From contig JACZRS010000007.1 in assembly GCA_022574595.1 (NCBI GenBank), positions 117,125 through 181,124 of the forward strand: a DNA stretch of 64,000 nucleotides, given 5' to 3'. The stretch comes from Planctomycetota bacterium. Lineage in GTDB: Bacteria; Planctomycetota; Phycisphaerae; Phycisphaerales; SM1A02. The translations under genes and the position numbers were made by a program. The notes under the pieces are model-generated. The model searched no databases, was not told the DNA's origin, and saw nothing but the letters and a program-made list of their open reading frames with translations. Of the stretch, positions 36,448-44,887 are shown piece after piece; position 1 is the stretch's first letter, and every line of letters begins with the position of its first letter.

Positions 36448-37518
36448 CTAAGAGCTTGAAGGAACATCAACGAATAGGGCTTCATCGTCGGCCAAGAGGG
36501 CTTGTTTGGGCTCTATGCCTGCTGAATAGGCTTTATTAGTAGTGGCAGCAGCGGTGAGGCGACGGCCTTGTCTGGTCCTTGCTAGAAAACCAATTTGAAG
36601 CAGATAAGGCTCGACCACATCTTCAAGAGTGCCGGAATCTTCACCCATACTGGCTGCGATGGCTTCAAGACCGGCCGGTCCACCATCATATATTCGCCTT
36701 AGAGTCTTGATGTACGCACGATCGAGTTGGTCAAGTCCCAATTCATCTACACCTTCTAACCCCAAAGCCGCTTCAACGACTTGTTCATCTATTTGGCCGT
36801 TCGCTCTTACCTGTGCGAAGTCACGAATACGCCTCAGAAGCCTAAGAGTAACGCGAGGCGTACCTCGGCTGCGCTTGGCAATTAATGCCAGAGCAGATTC
36901 GGATACCCCTTCAATGTTCAGTGACTTAGTAGCGCACTGTAGAATCTCTAATAGCTCTTGCTCATTATAAAAATTCAGATGATGCGAGATTCCAAAGCGA
37001 TTGCGCAACGGACTTGATAAAAGACCCGCACGTGTGGTTGCGCCAATTAGTGTGAAGGGTTTTAGTTGCAAGGTAAGAGTCTTGGCATGGTGAGCGGAAT
37101 CTACCGTTACATCAATCTTGAAATCTTCCATTGCGGGATAGATATATTCCTCTACTGCGATAGGAAGGCGATGTATCTCATCTATAAATAGAACATCATT
37201 TGCTTCAAGTCGCGTTAGCGTTCCCACAAGATCACTTGCTCTGGTAAGTGCGGGGCCAGATGTTGTAAAAGCGCGCGTTCCCATTTCCGCAGCAATGATG
37301 TGGGCCATGGTTGTCTTGCCCAGGCCGGGTGGGCCATGCAGCAATACGTGCTCCATGGGTTCGCCTCGTTGTTTGACCGCCTGAAGTGTGATCGAGATCC
37401 GTTCGATGAGGTCGCGCTGTCCTACATAGTCTTGCAAACGGCGTGGCCGAATGCTCGAGGGCGCAATCTTTTCCTGTTTTGACTGCGCTTCAGCTGAGAT
37501 GATGCGTTGCTTGGCCAA
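36448..37518 (-). CDS. ruvB: Holliday junction branch migration ATPase RuvB
   Basis: RuvB drives branch migration with RuvA. The start is TTG at 37518 with AGGAG five bases upstream. The AAA+ core has LLHGPPGLGKTTMAHIIA (Walker A, residues about 62-70), VLFIDEIHRL (Walker B), the sensor region TTRAGLLSSPLRNRFG and the RuvB C-terminal winged helix with RTRQGRRLTAAA. SIRPRRLQDYVGQ is the family N-terminus. Length (356 aa) is normal. ruvA and ruvC are not adjacent in this window. It is the last gene of the minus-strand run that contains the LemA cluster. Confidence 0.97.
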   Translation of the reverse strand: MAKQRIISAEAQSKQEKIAPSSIRPRRLQDYVGQRDLIERISITLQAVKQRGEPMEHVLLHGPPGLGKTTMAHIIAAEMGTRAFTTSGPALTRASDLVGTLTRLEANDVLFIDEIHRLPIAVEEYIYPAMEDFKIDVTVDSAHHAKTLTLQLKPFTLIGATTRAGLLSSPLRNRFGISHHLNFYNEQELLEILQCATKSLNIEGVSESALALIAKRSRGTPRVTLRLLRRIRDFAQVRANGQIDEQVVEAALGLEGVDELGLDQLDRAYIKTLRRIYDGGPAGLEAIAASMGEDSGTLEDVVEPYLLQIGFLARTRQGRRLTAAATTNKAYSAGIEPKQALLADDEALFVDVPSSS

Positions 37519-37597
37519 GCTCTCTCCTGCTATCGATACCCAATTTGGAATATCGGCTTTTAGAGCATAGCTAAATGAAGTTCGAATGTGCAGTCAT

Positions 37598-38158
37598 TCA
37601 CATTTCTATATGGGGCACCACGCGCTCAGCACTGCTGTCAAGCTCGAAAAAGTCCTTTTCTTCAAAGTTAAATATCGAAGCAATGATATTTGTGGGGAAT
37701 GTCTGCGTTAGCTGGTTCATCTCACGGACGTTGCCGTTAAAAAACCTGCGGCTGGCAGCAATGCGATCTTCAGTATTGGCAAGCTCTTTTTGTAATGCCA
37801 GAAAACCCGTATCTGCTTTGAGATCAGGATAATTCTCAACTACTGCAAACAGTTTACTCAAACCTAATAAAAGAGCAGTCTCATCGACAGCTTGTGAAGT
37901 TGCTGAGCCTGTGCTTGCCACAGCTTTATTACGCAGACTTGTAACTTCCTCAAGCACTTCGCTTTCATGCTTGGCGTAACCCTTAACTGTATTAACGAGA
38001 TTAGGAACAAGCTCGTATCTGCGCTTTAACTCCACATCTATATCCGACCAACTTTCAGCAATGTGTTGGCGAATCCGTGCCATGCGATTGTAATTGACAA
38101 TCACCCAGATAAGGGCGAGCAAGAAAACGCAGCCGGTGATGATTAATGCAGGAAGCAT
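37598..38158 (-). CDS. lemA: LemA family membrane protein (copy 1)
   Basis: LemA proteins have one N-terminal membrane helix and a long coiled helical bundle. This 186-residue copy has LIITGCVFLLALIWVIVN followed by the hallmark SWSDIDVELKRRYELVPNLV and TVKGYAKHESEVLEEVTSLR. The C-terminal part (ENYPDLKADTGFLALQKELA, FPTNIIASIFNFEEKDFFEL) is also typical. The family often lies near HtpX-type proteases, as here. It follows the DUF gene at 38186 by 27 bases. Function is unknown; it may be an envelope-stress or membrane-integrity protein. Confidence 0.93.
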   Translation of the reverse strand: MLPALIITGCVFLLALIWVIVNYNRMARIRQHIAESWSDIDVELKRRYELVPNLVNTVKGYAKHESEVLEEVTSLRNKAVASTGSATSQAVDETALLLGLSKLFAVVENYPDLKADTGFLALQKELANTEDRIAASRRFFNGNVREMNQLTQTFPTNIIASIFNFEEKDFFELDSSAERVVPHIEM

Positions 38159-38185
38159 GGGTAGTAACTGTTGCGTGGTATGGTA

Positions 38186-38920
38186 TCAAGTAGATGCTAA
38201 GTGAGCGGGAAATGCATCAACGAACTTCTTGATCCAATTTAGCTTTTCTTGAAACAAATCAACGGTCCAGCGGCTACTTGCATCGGTAATACAACATCGG
38301 CGTTCATCTATCAAAATGGGAAACGGCTTGGTATCCATAATCAGAGCCATCATCCCTGGCTGGAGAACATCAAACGCAAATTTCTTGCTTGTGCCGCGAA
38401 TGAGATAGAGGCGATTAAATTCCGATGATTCAAAATCGAAATCTTGCGCACCAAAATTCGTCGCAACGCTGTCCATGATTCCTTCGGGGCGAACAAGTAA
38501 TCTACCTTTAGTATTAAATGGTAGATCAATGAGCGCGTAACTGAATTCCGAAATCTGTTCTACATGCCTGCCGCGCGTTTGGAATGTTACGACAGTACGA
38601 AAATCGCCCATTCTCACGACGACTCGCCCATGACGCGATTTGAATTTTGTGTCAAACGTATTTAGTAGAAACGGCTCGCCACTACGAATGAAACCTGTGA
38701 AAGGCTTGAAGAAATAAACGTTCACTGGCATTGGTTTCGGTGAATAAGAACCGTTGATTGATTTGGATAACTTCTTGAGTCGTTGATTGCGTTTCTTGTC
38801 AGCTTCTGCGGATCTAATTATTGCTCGTATGCCTGCGGCAAAGAAATATGCCAGGAAAAGTAGTGCTATTAAACCTCCGAGAAACCCAAGACCGTCGTCA
38901 ATATCAAAACCGATTAACAT
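38186..38920 (-). CDS. Membrane-anchored protein of unknown function, paralogue of 39001 gene
   Basis: The 244-residue protein has a single N-terminal helix (LGFLGGLIALLFLAYFFAAG), a basic cytoplasmic stretch (EADKKRNQRLKKLSKSINGS) and a soluble domain with FSYALIDLPFNTKGRLLVRP and a C-terminal ERRCCITDASSRWTVDLFQ. It shares blocks with the next upstream gene (SFEFN/VEFSKR and the CCLTD/CCLSD motif with the following W), so the two are paralogous. I recognise no characterised family. An AGGA motif precedes the ATG. The long palindrome at 38947 separates it from its paralogue. Confidence 0.8.
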   Translation of the reverse strand: MLIGFDIDDGLGFLGGLIALLFLAYFFAAGIRAIIRSAEADKKRNQRLKKLSKSINGSYSPKPMPVNVYFFKPFTGFIRSGEPFLLNTFDTKFKSRHGRVVVRMGDFRTVVTFQTRGRHVEQISEFSYALIDLPFNTKGRLLVRPEGIMDSVATNFGAQDFDFESSEFNRLYLIRGTSKKFAFDVLQPGMMALIMDTKPFPILIDERRCCITDASSRWTVDLFQEKLNWIKKFVDAFPAHLAST

Positions 38921-38949
38921 TTATAATTTTCCTAGTAAAAAGCTAGTAA

Positions 38950-38994
38950 AAAGGGGACAGGCTACTTTATTATTTAAAGTAGCCTGTCCCCTTT
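38950..38994. repeat. Perfect 20-bp palindrome, REP-like (AAAGGGGACAGGC)
   Basis: AAAGGGGACAGGCTACTTTA is followed by loop TTATT and its exact reverse complement. It resembles the GGGGACAGGC palindromes associated with REP-associated tyrosine transposases. On the minus strand a TTTTT tract follows, so it may also terminate the upstream gene. Confidence 0.85.
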
Positions 38995-39000
38995 GTTTTC

Positions 39001-39699
39001 TTAATGTTGTTTCTCCAAGCTGGCGGTTACATGGTCCGGCCATTGATCGATAAAGCGCCCTGCCCAATTTAGTGTTGCCTTGAACTCTAAAGGCGACCAT
39101 TTGTGTTTGCCATCACTTAGACAACATCTGCCATACTCAATATCAATAGTTGGCGACTGCTCCGCTAATAAAAACTCCATCATTCGCGGATCAATAACAT
39201 CGTAAGCGAACTTCTTATCAGGGCTTTTAACAAAGAAACGCTTGCTGAACTCTACGGATTCAAAATCAATATCATCAAAGCCAAACGCACCCGCTAACTT
39301 ATCAAACATCCCCTCGCGGCGAATCAGAAGGTTAGGTACATTTACAAAGGGAAGATGAAGTATTAAATAACTGAAACGATAAGTTCTTGTTTGGGTGGAC
39401 TTGCCGGTGCTTGAGGTGACTTTGTAAGTAAAGTCACCCATCTTGGCGGGGTAAGTGCGATCATCGACAGTGAATGTCCCTGTAAGTGTGTTATACGCAG
39501 CCCGGCTATGGCCATGTCGAAAGATTTCAAAGTGCGCATTTTCATCATCGTGTGAGCGATCCTTTGTTGGATCAAAGCTCCACCCAAGCTCAGCTGCAAG
39601 CACAGCCATTTCCTCACGCCGCTTTTTCTCTAACAAATAAGCGTAATAGATCACAAAGCCGACGACGATGATGCCAACAATGATTAATAAAAATTCCAC
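39001..39699 (-). CDS. Membrane-anchored protein of unknown function, paralogue of 38186 gene
   Basis: The 232-residue product starts with GTG at 39699. It has an N-terminal helix (FLLIIVGIIVVGFVIYYAYL), a charged linker (LEKKRREEMAVLAAELGWSF) and a soluble domain with YRFSYLILHLPFVNVPNLLI, IDIEYGRCCLSDGKHKW and FIDQWPDHV. Domain order and the CC motif match the gene at 38186. It lies 14 bases after htpX and precedes the LemA copy 1 gene, so it is part of the LemA/HtpX operon. No family name can be assigned. Confidence 0.8.
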   Translation of the reverse strand: MEFLLIIVGIIVVGFVIYYAYLLEKKRREEMAVLAAELGWSFDPTKDRSHDDENAHFEIFRHGHSRAAYNTLTGTFTVDDRTYPAKMGDFTYKVTSSTGKSTQTRTYRFSYLILHLPFVNVPNLLIRREGMFDKLAGAFGFDDIDFESVEFSKRFFVKSPDKKFAYDVIDPRMMEFLLAEQSPTIDIEYGRCCLSDGKHKWSPLEFKATLNWAGRFIDQWPDHVTASLEKQH

Positions 39700-39713
39700 G
39701 GAGGATTACCTGC

Positions 39714-40757
39714 TTATTGGATCAACGCTTTTAATCTTGCGATGCGGTCGTGTAGTGGGGGGTGGGTGCGCAAGACGCTGGAGAGTTCGTGGCCTTTTCC
39801 TTTTAGTGCGTTCTTTAAGGGGTTTACTATAAATAGATGTGAGGTTGCGCGGTTGGCACCTTTTAGTGGATGCTTGCATGAGCCTAGTTTTTCTAATGCG
39901 CCAATTAAACCTTGGGGGTAGCGGGTTAGTTCGACTGCGCCTGCATCGGCTAAGTATTCGCGTTCTCTGCTTACGGCCATGCGTATTACCATTGCAAGTG
40001 TTGGTGCGATTATTGCCAGAAGAATTGCCACGACCATTAGCACTATGACGAGTATTCCGCCGCCTTTACTTCTGGAGCTTGATCTTCTTCCGCCGCCGAA
40101 GATTGCGCCGTACCACATGATTCTCCAGAATGCATCACATGCGAATACTATTAGTCCAACCATTGTTGCCATGAGCATGGCAAAGCGGATGTCGTAATGT
40201 CGAATGTGACTGAGTTCGTGGGCCATGACTCCTGCTAGTTCATCACGGGTTAATTGCTGGCGCAGTCCTGTGGTAATTGCAACTGCTCCATGCTCGGGGT
40301 CTCGGCCTGTGGCAAAGGCATTAATCGCGGGGTCGTTGATGAGATAAACTTTTGGCATGGGCATACCTGCTGCGATACTTAGCTCTTCAACAACATTAAA
40401 CAGCTGGGGATCATGTTTTTTTTCTATTTCCTTAGCGTTGGCGATGCGAAGGATAGCATTAGCTCCGCCATAGAAACTCCAGGTGCAGGCGATAATTGCG
40501 ATGATGCTTGCGATTACTGCTCCTGTTATTGCAGAAGGTATTAGGTTAATGGCTTCCCCACGTGTTGCGTATATCGCAAGCATTGAGCTTATAACTGCGC
40601 CTATTACAATTACCAGCAAACCCATTGCGAGCATAAGCAGAACGCTTTTGCGTTTGTTTTTAGCAATTAGATTATGAAAGGTGACGTTGCTTGGCAGGGC
40701 GCGCACCGCATCGTTTTCAGTGTGAACAACGGATTGGTTGTTGGTTTTGTCGGCCAA
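39714..40757 (-). CDS. htpX: HtpX-like M48 family zinc metalloprotease
   Basis: The start is TTG at 40757 with AAGG six bases upstream (MADKTNNQSVVH). Two membrane helices (SVLLMLAMGLLVIVIGAVIS and ITGAVIASIIAIIACTWSF) precede the M48 catalytic motif HELSH at residues 180-184, and the third ligand is in SREREYLADAGAVEL. A second pair of helices lies in between (FAMLMATMVGLIVFAC and GILVIVLMVVAILLAIIAP). HtpX removes damaged membrane proteins in the envelope-stress response. It sits between LemA copy 2 and two paralogous membrane-anchored proteins. Confidence 0.93.
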   Translation of the reverse strand: MADKTNNQSVVHTENDAVRALPSNVTFHNLIAKNKRKSVLLMLAMGLLVIVIGAVISSMLAIYATRGEAINLIPSAITGAVIASIIAIIACTWSFYGGANAILRIANAKEIEKKHDPQLFNVVEELSIAAGMPMPKVYLINDPAINAFATGRDPEHGAVAITTGLRQQLTRDELAGVMAHELSHIRHYDIRFAMLMATMVGLIVFACDAFWRIMWYGAIFGGGRRSSSRSKGGGILVIVLMVVAILLAIIAPTLAMVIRMAVSREREYLADAGAVELTRYPQGLIGALEKLGSCKHPLKGANRATSHLFIVNPLKNALKGKGHELSSVLRTHPPLHDRIARLKALIQ

Positions 40758-40802
40758 TGGTTACCTTGTGGATCAAGTGTGAATGAAGTTCGGTCGCCCA
40801 TC

Positions 40803-40826
40803 GCCCCCGGTGTATTCACCGGGGGC
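40803..40826. repeat. GC-rich hairpin between lemA and htpX
   Basis: A perfect ten-base stem, GCCCCCGGTG / CACCGGGGGC, with loop TATT. There is no U tract, so it is not a plain terminator; it may modulate expression of htpX or be a small dispersed palindrome. Confidence 0.7.
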
Positions 40827-40848
40827 TAAATATGGGATTGCGCTGAAA

Positions 40849-41406
40849 TTAAAATTCCACTTTTGGTGCAACCCGCTGATCAGCCTCTTCCAACTCGAAA
40901 AATTCCTTTTCAGGATCGAACTTAAACATGCCATAGATCATGTTAGCTGGGAACACTTCAATAGCAATATTGTATTGACTTGCGGTTTTATTGTAGTGTT
41001 GTCGTGAGAAACCGATTTTGTTTTCGGTGCTTGCAAGCTCTTCCTGGAATTGCATGAAGTTCTGGTTGGCTTTGAGATCAGGATATCTTTCTACGACGAC
41101 CATTAATTTTTGTAATGCACTACTAAGCGCACCTTCAGCCATGGCTTGATTGGCTATGCCACTGACATCGATCGCTTGTTGTCGAGCTTTGATAACAGCT
41201 TCGAGTGTTTCGCGTTCATGTGAAGCATAGCCCTTGACCGTTTCCAGAAGGTTTGGGATCAGGTCATACCGACGTTTGAGCTGGACATCAATATCCGCCC
41301 ACGCGCTATCAGTAAGAATTGCTTTGCGTTTGAGTGAGTTGTAAATTGAAATCGCATAGAACGCCAAAGCCACGCCAACACCGATCAAAATAAGCACAGG
41401 AACCAT
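40849..41406 (-). CDS. lemA: LemA family membrane protein (copy 2)
   Basis: The ATG follows GAGGAGG by about nine bases. The protein has an N-terminal helix (VLILIGVGVALAFYAISIY) and the LemA signature WADIDVQLKRRYDLIPNLLE, TVKGYASHERETLEAVIKAR, ERYPDLKANQNFMQFQEELA and FPANMIYGMFKFDPEKEFFE. It is diverged from copy 1 at 37598 (roughly half identical by eye) but has the same length. It heads the operon that continues with HtpX. Its presence at both ends of the cluster suggests that the two forms are not redundant. Confidence 0.93.
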   Translation of the reverse strand: MVPVLILIGVGVALAFYAISIYNSLKRKAILTDSAWADIDVQLKRRYDLIPNLLETVKGYASHERETLEAVIKARQQAIDVSGIANQAMAEGALSSALQKLMVVVERYPDLKANQNFMQFQEELASTENKIGFSRQHYNKTASQYNIAIEVFPANMIYGMFKFDPEKEFFELEEADQRVAPKVEF

Positions 41407-41557
41407 TTATAGATCCTCCTCAAATAAGTATGAAAATCCATACCTTTATTGGGTAGCATCTACGCCTAGTTGCCGCTTGGCAAGTCGGATAGCCTTGCAT
41501 GTCTTAATTATGTTGCTTGGCGACACGTAACACCCTCATAGAGTGGGCGTTACAAGC

Positions 41558-42403
41558 TTATCCCAGTAGCTGAAATACTGATTGTTTGTTGATCGCGTTC
41601 ATTATTGCCAGCACGCCCAGCGAGCTTTTAACCAGAGTTTGGGCTCGGGCAAGTGCTGCGGTTTCCTTGGCGTAATCAGTATCTCGGATCAAAGAATTGG
41701 CAGCTGCGATATTCTCGATGGCAACTTTCTTGTAGCTAATACTCGAGCCAAGGGTGTATTTTTGATATGCACCGATTGAACCACGCTGCGTAGCAATTTG
41801 AGATATTGCATTGCTAATGGCTTGGGAGGCTGCTTCTATATTGCCGTTTTCTAAATTGAGCGCACCGCCTGAGCTTAGATCCGCAAGCGTAAAAGTATCG
41901 CCGCCTACGACAGTCTCACCAAGTGCGCTTGTGCGCGTGCTATCGATATTCAAGGTTTCGCCGTCTACGGTGAACGACGCGGTTCCGTCTAGTAATGGAT
42001 TGCCATTGAAGTTTGTTGACGATGAGATTCTATTGATCGAAGACATTATGGAATTAAGCTGCATTTGATTAGCTTGTATTTCCTCTTTTGACATACCCGC
42101 GGTATTGGCGCTTGCGACTGCTAATCCCTTAGCTTCAACAAGTAGACTGGAAATTTCAGACATAGCTCCATCCGCAACATTAGCAACCGCATCAACGCGC
42201 CGAACGGTGCGAACTTCTGCATCGAGGACTGCGAGTACTGCTCGAAAGTTCTCGGACGTAATAAGTCCAGCTGGGTCATCCTTGCCGTGATTGATTCGCT
42301 TACCTGTAGCTAGCTTCTCCAAGCTACCCGCAAGGGACTTGGTATTGGAGGCGTGAAGCCTCTGTGCCAATAGTGATGTACCAATACTTATTCCTAGACC
42401 CAT
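41558..42403 (-). CDS. Flagellin, short form
   Basis: The 281-residue protein has the conserved flagellin ends: N-terminal SLEKLATGKRINHGKDDPAG and C-terminal SLIRDTDYAKETAALARAQT followed by LVKSSLGVLAIMNAINKQSV and the terminal QLLG. The middle (NGNPLLDGTASFTVDGETLN) is short, so it forms just D0/D1 and a minimal D2. The start MGLGISIGTSLLAQRLHASN is in-frame with this. No other flagellar gene is in the window, so it may lie apart from the main flagellar loci. A hairpin (AAAGCGC/GCGCTTT near 42444-42464) lies in its upstream region. Confidence 0.9.
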   Translation of the reverse strand: MGLGISIGTSLLAQRLHASNTKSLAGSLEKLATGKRINHGKDDPAGLITSENFRAVLAVLDAEVRTVRRVDAVANVADGAMSEISSLLVEAKGLAVASANTAGMSKEEIQANQMQLNSIMSSINRISSSTNFNGNPLLDGTASFTVDGETLNIDSTRTSALGETVVGGDTFTLADLSSGGALNLENGNIEAASQAISNAISQIATQRGSIGAYQKYTLGSSISYKKVAIENIAAANSLIRDTDYAKETAALARAQTLVKSSLGVLAIMNAINKQSVFQLLG

Positions 42404-42597
42404 GACATTCCCCTAACTAATCAGAGCTTTTTAAGGCCCTTAGAAAGCGCAGAGTAAGCGCTTTTTAAGTATCGAATTCATTAGGGGTTGGGGCAACTGG
42501 TAATAGCTAAACGCAGCTTGCCCAGACGGTATGACCGGAAAAGTCGCTAGGTAAAAAAGAGGAGAATATCGGATCTACCTACCAGGGGTTATTGAGA

Positions 42598-43050
42598 TCA
42601 ATATAAGCCTTCTGCCGTAATGTATGCGAGTATCTCCACTACCTGCTGAGGCGTCTCGGCCACCGCAAGAGCAGCTGCATCCACTTCTTTTAAAGCGTGT
42701 GTATGTTCTGCAGGGTGCAGCGTAATGATCGGTTTACCCTTAGCGGCTGCATAACCTGCATCAAACGCAGCGTTCCATTGACGATATTTTTCGCCGAAAC
42801 GCACAACTACAACGTCGGCTTTATCAATAAGCGTTCTGTTTCTAATGGCATTTATCTTGGCGCCTTTGTGGTCTTTCCAAAAAGGTTCTTGCTCATCGCC
42901 CAGGATTTTTATTCCGCACTCATCGCTGGCGCTGTGATCCGTAATTGGCGAGCTAAGGGTAATAGGAAGATCCGCTTGTTTTACGCCTGTTGATATTTGC
43001 TGGCGCCAATCGGAATGTATTTCGCCGGATAGATAGACTTGTAATTTCAT
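42598..43050 (-). CDS. ytoQ: YtoQ family protein
   Basis: The 150-residue sequence matches the YtoQ family across its whole length: VYLSGEIHSDWRQQI at the N-terminus, a central ITDHSASDECGIKILGDE and KADVVVVRFGEKYRQWNAAF with a final DAGYAAAKGKPIITLHP. The fold resembles nucleoside 2-deoxyribosyltransferase/SLOG-like Rossmann proteins, and its natural substrate is not known. It has no signal peptide. It stands between flagellin and the GGDEF-EAL gene, with no evident functional connection to either. Confidence 0.9.
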   Translation of the reverse strand: MKLQVYLSGEIHSDWRQQISTGVKQADLPITLSSPITDHSASDECGIKILGDEQEPFWKDHKGAKINAIRNRTLIDKADVVVVRFGEKYRQWNAAFDAGYAAAKGKPIITLHPAEHTHALKEVDAAALAVAETPQQVVEILAYITAEGLY

Positions 43051-43089
43051 ATGCTGTGCATAATAGCAGCATATTTACGTGCTGGTGAT

Positions 43090-44871
43090 TTACGCAGCTG
43101 ACATGGCCAATGATGAAGATTTTTGCAATAGGGCTTCGATTTCTTCGGGCTTAATCGGCCTAGCAAAGAAGTACCCCTGAGCGTGGTCAGTTCCCAGCGA
43201 TTGTAATAGAGCTACTTGATCTGCGGTTTCTACACCTTCAGCAACAACGTCCATGCCAAGGTTATGAGCAAGGGTTACGATCGCTTGCATGACGGCTGCG
43301 TACTCTCTGCCTTCACCCATAGTCTCAAGGAAGTAGCGGTCGATTTTCAGTATATCTATTGCAAACATATGCAAACAACTCAAGGAGGAATGTCCAGTTC
43401 CGAAGTCATCTATACAAAGATGCAGGCCGAGACTTCTTAAACTTTGGAGAATCGGTGTTAGCTGCTCCATATCACTCATGATGGCACTTTCGGTTACTTC
43501 CAGTTTTAGTGTATAGGCTGGAATATCAAACGAACGCAATACATTTTGGATTGTATTGACAAGGTCCGGTTGAATTAGTTGCCGCTTGGAGATGTTGACA
43601 TTCATAGAAAGTGGTTTTTTGCGTGGAAACTGCGTCTGCCATTTTTTCAGTTGCTGAGTTGCTTCAAGCAAAACCCATCCACCAATAGGCACGATCAAAC
43701 CGGTTTCTTCTGCAACGGGTATAAAATCAATTGGTGAGATCAAGCCTCTTGTGGGATGCTCCCAACGTATTAGTGCTTCAAAGCCGATGATCTGACCAGT
43801 TTCCAGCTCAACGATCGGCTGATACAAGAGGCGGAACTGTTCTTTTTGTAGTGCGGTTCTCAGGTCGATTTCAAGTTGCAAGCGATTGATCGCTTGTTCA
43901 TGCATGGTTTTGTCGAAGACTTTATGCTGTGCCTTGCCTGCAGCTTTGGCGCTATACATAGCAGTGTCAGCATCACGCAGCATTTCATCAGCCGAGTTGT
44001 ATCCGAAATCACTCGTGACGATCCCGATGCTGGCGGTCGAAGTGACCTCGTGGCTGCCGATCTTGTGCGGCGCCTCAAGTAATTTCTGCAGTCGGTCGGC
44101 GACGAGTGAAGCGTCTGCCACGTTCTTGATTCCATCCAGGAGGATCACGAACTCGTCCCCGCCCAGTCTAACTGCGAGATTGTCGTTCTCGGGATCCAGT
44201 TCCTGATCCACCCTCGACGTCGTGTCGCCGGCCCGCAGGCTTCCCTGTAATCGATCCGCGATACTAATAAGAAGCTTGTCGCCGACTTCGTGGCCGAGAC
44301 TGTCGTTGACGAGCTTGAATCGATCAAAGTCCAGGTACAGCAGCGCAAAGAAGAAGCCCTTCTCACGCTTGGTGCGATGGAGACAGCTCTCGATTTGCTC
44401 CAGCAACACGGCTCGATTCGACAGGCCCGTCAGGGAGTCGTGCATAGCATCGTCGCGGGCCGTGGCCTCGGCTCCCATGCGCTGGGATATTTCGTCCACA
44501 AGCTGCGCTTTCTGTCGCACGAGTTCATCGGTCATTTCCACGAGTTCGCGTTCGCTTCGGAGCAGCTCAGCCTCGGCCGCGAGGCGCTCGGTGATCTCCC
44601 TTTCCAGTTTCATATTCACCGAAGAGAGCGTCAGTGTCTTGGCCTCAAGTGCATGAGCCTTCGCCTCGATCTCTGTCAGGCTCCGGCGAGCCGCATCCAG
44701 TACGAAGTTGATCAGCATCTGGAGCTTCTCGATCGTTTCGTCCTGCACCTCAATCCTCACGGCAAAGTCGAACCGTCCATCTACGGCCTGACACATCTGG
44801 TCAGACAGTTGATCGATCAATGATCGCAGCCGTTGCTCGTCGACAAGGTTGGGGTTGGTGGGTTCGGTCAT
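43090..44871 (-). CDS. GGDEF-EAL bifunctional c-di-GMP enzyme
   Basis: The chosen start at 44871 (MTEPTNPNLVDEQRL) lies 17 bases past the H-NOX stop; the frame could begin at 44928, overlapping that gene. A coiled-coil sensor-coupling region (about residues 10-135) precedes the GGDEF domain (AVRLGGDEFVILL), which lacks an obvious RxxD inhibitory site five residues before the motif. The EAL domain follows with QIIGFEALIRWEHP, EVTESAIMS and DDFGTGHSSLSCLH, all catalytic residues being present. Thus it could both make and degrade c-di-GMP. Its first part is GC-rich whereas the EAL half is not (boundary near 44000). Confidence 0.93.
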   Translation of the reverse strand: MTEPTNPNLVDEQRLRSLIDQLSDQMCQAVDGRFDFAVRIEVQDETIEKLQMLINFVLDAARRSLTEIEAKAHALEAKTLTLSSVNMKLEREITERLAAEAELLRSERELVEMTDELVRQKAQLVDEISQRMGAEATARDDAMHDSLTGLSNRAVLLEQIESCLHRTKREKGFFFALLYLDFDRFKLVNDSLGHEVGDKLLISIADRLQGSLRAGDTTSRVDQELDPENDNLAVRLGGDEFVILLDGIKNVADASLVADRLQKLLEAPHKIGSHEVTSTASIGIVTSDFGYNSADEMLRDADTAMYSAKAAGKAQHKVFDKTMHEQAINRLQLEIDLRTALQKEQFRLLYQPIVELETGQIIGFEALIRWEHPTRGLISPIDFIPVAEETGLIVPIGGWVLLEATQQLKKWQTQFPRKKPLSMNVNISKRQLIQPDLVNTIQNVLRSFDIPAYTLKLEVTESAIMSDMEQLTPILQSLRSLGLHLCIDDFGTGHSSLSCLHMFAIDILKIDRYFLETMGEGREYAAVMQAIVTLAHNLGMDVVAEGVETADQVALLQSLGTDHAQGYFFARPIKPEEIEALLQKSSSLAMSAA

Positions 44872-44887
44872 GGCTACTACTGCTTGG

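Noticed and set aside
44290..44823. Long plus-strand frame opposite the GGDEF-EAL gene
   Set aside because: It is an antisense shadow of GC-rich coding sequence; the minus-strand protein has complete catalytic domains.
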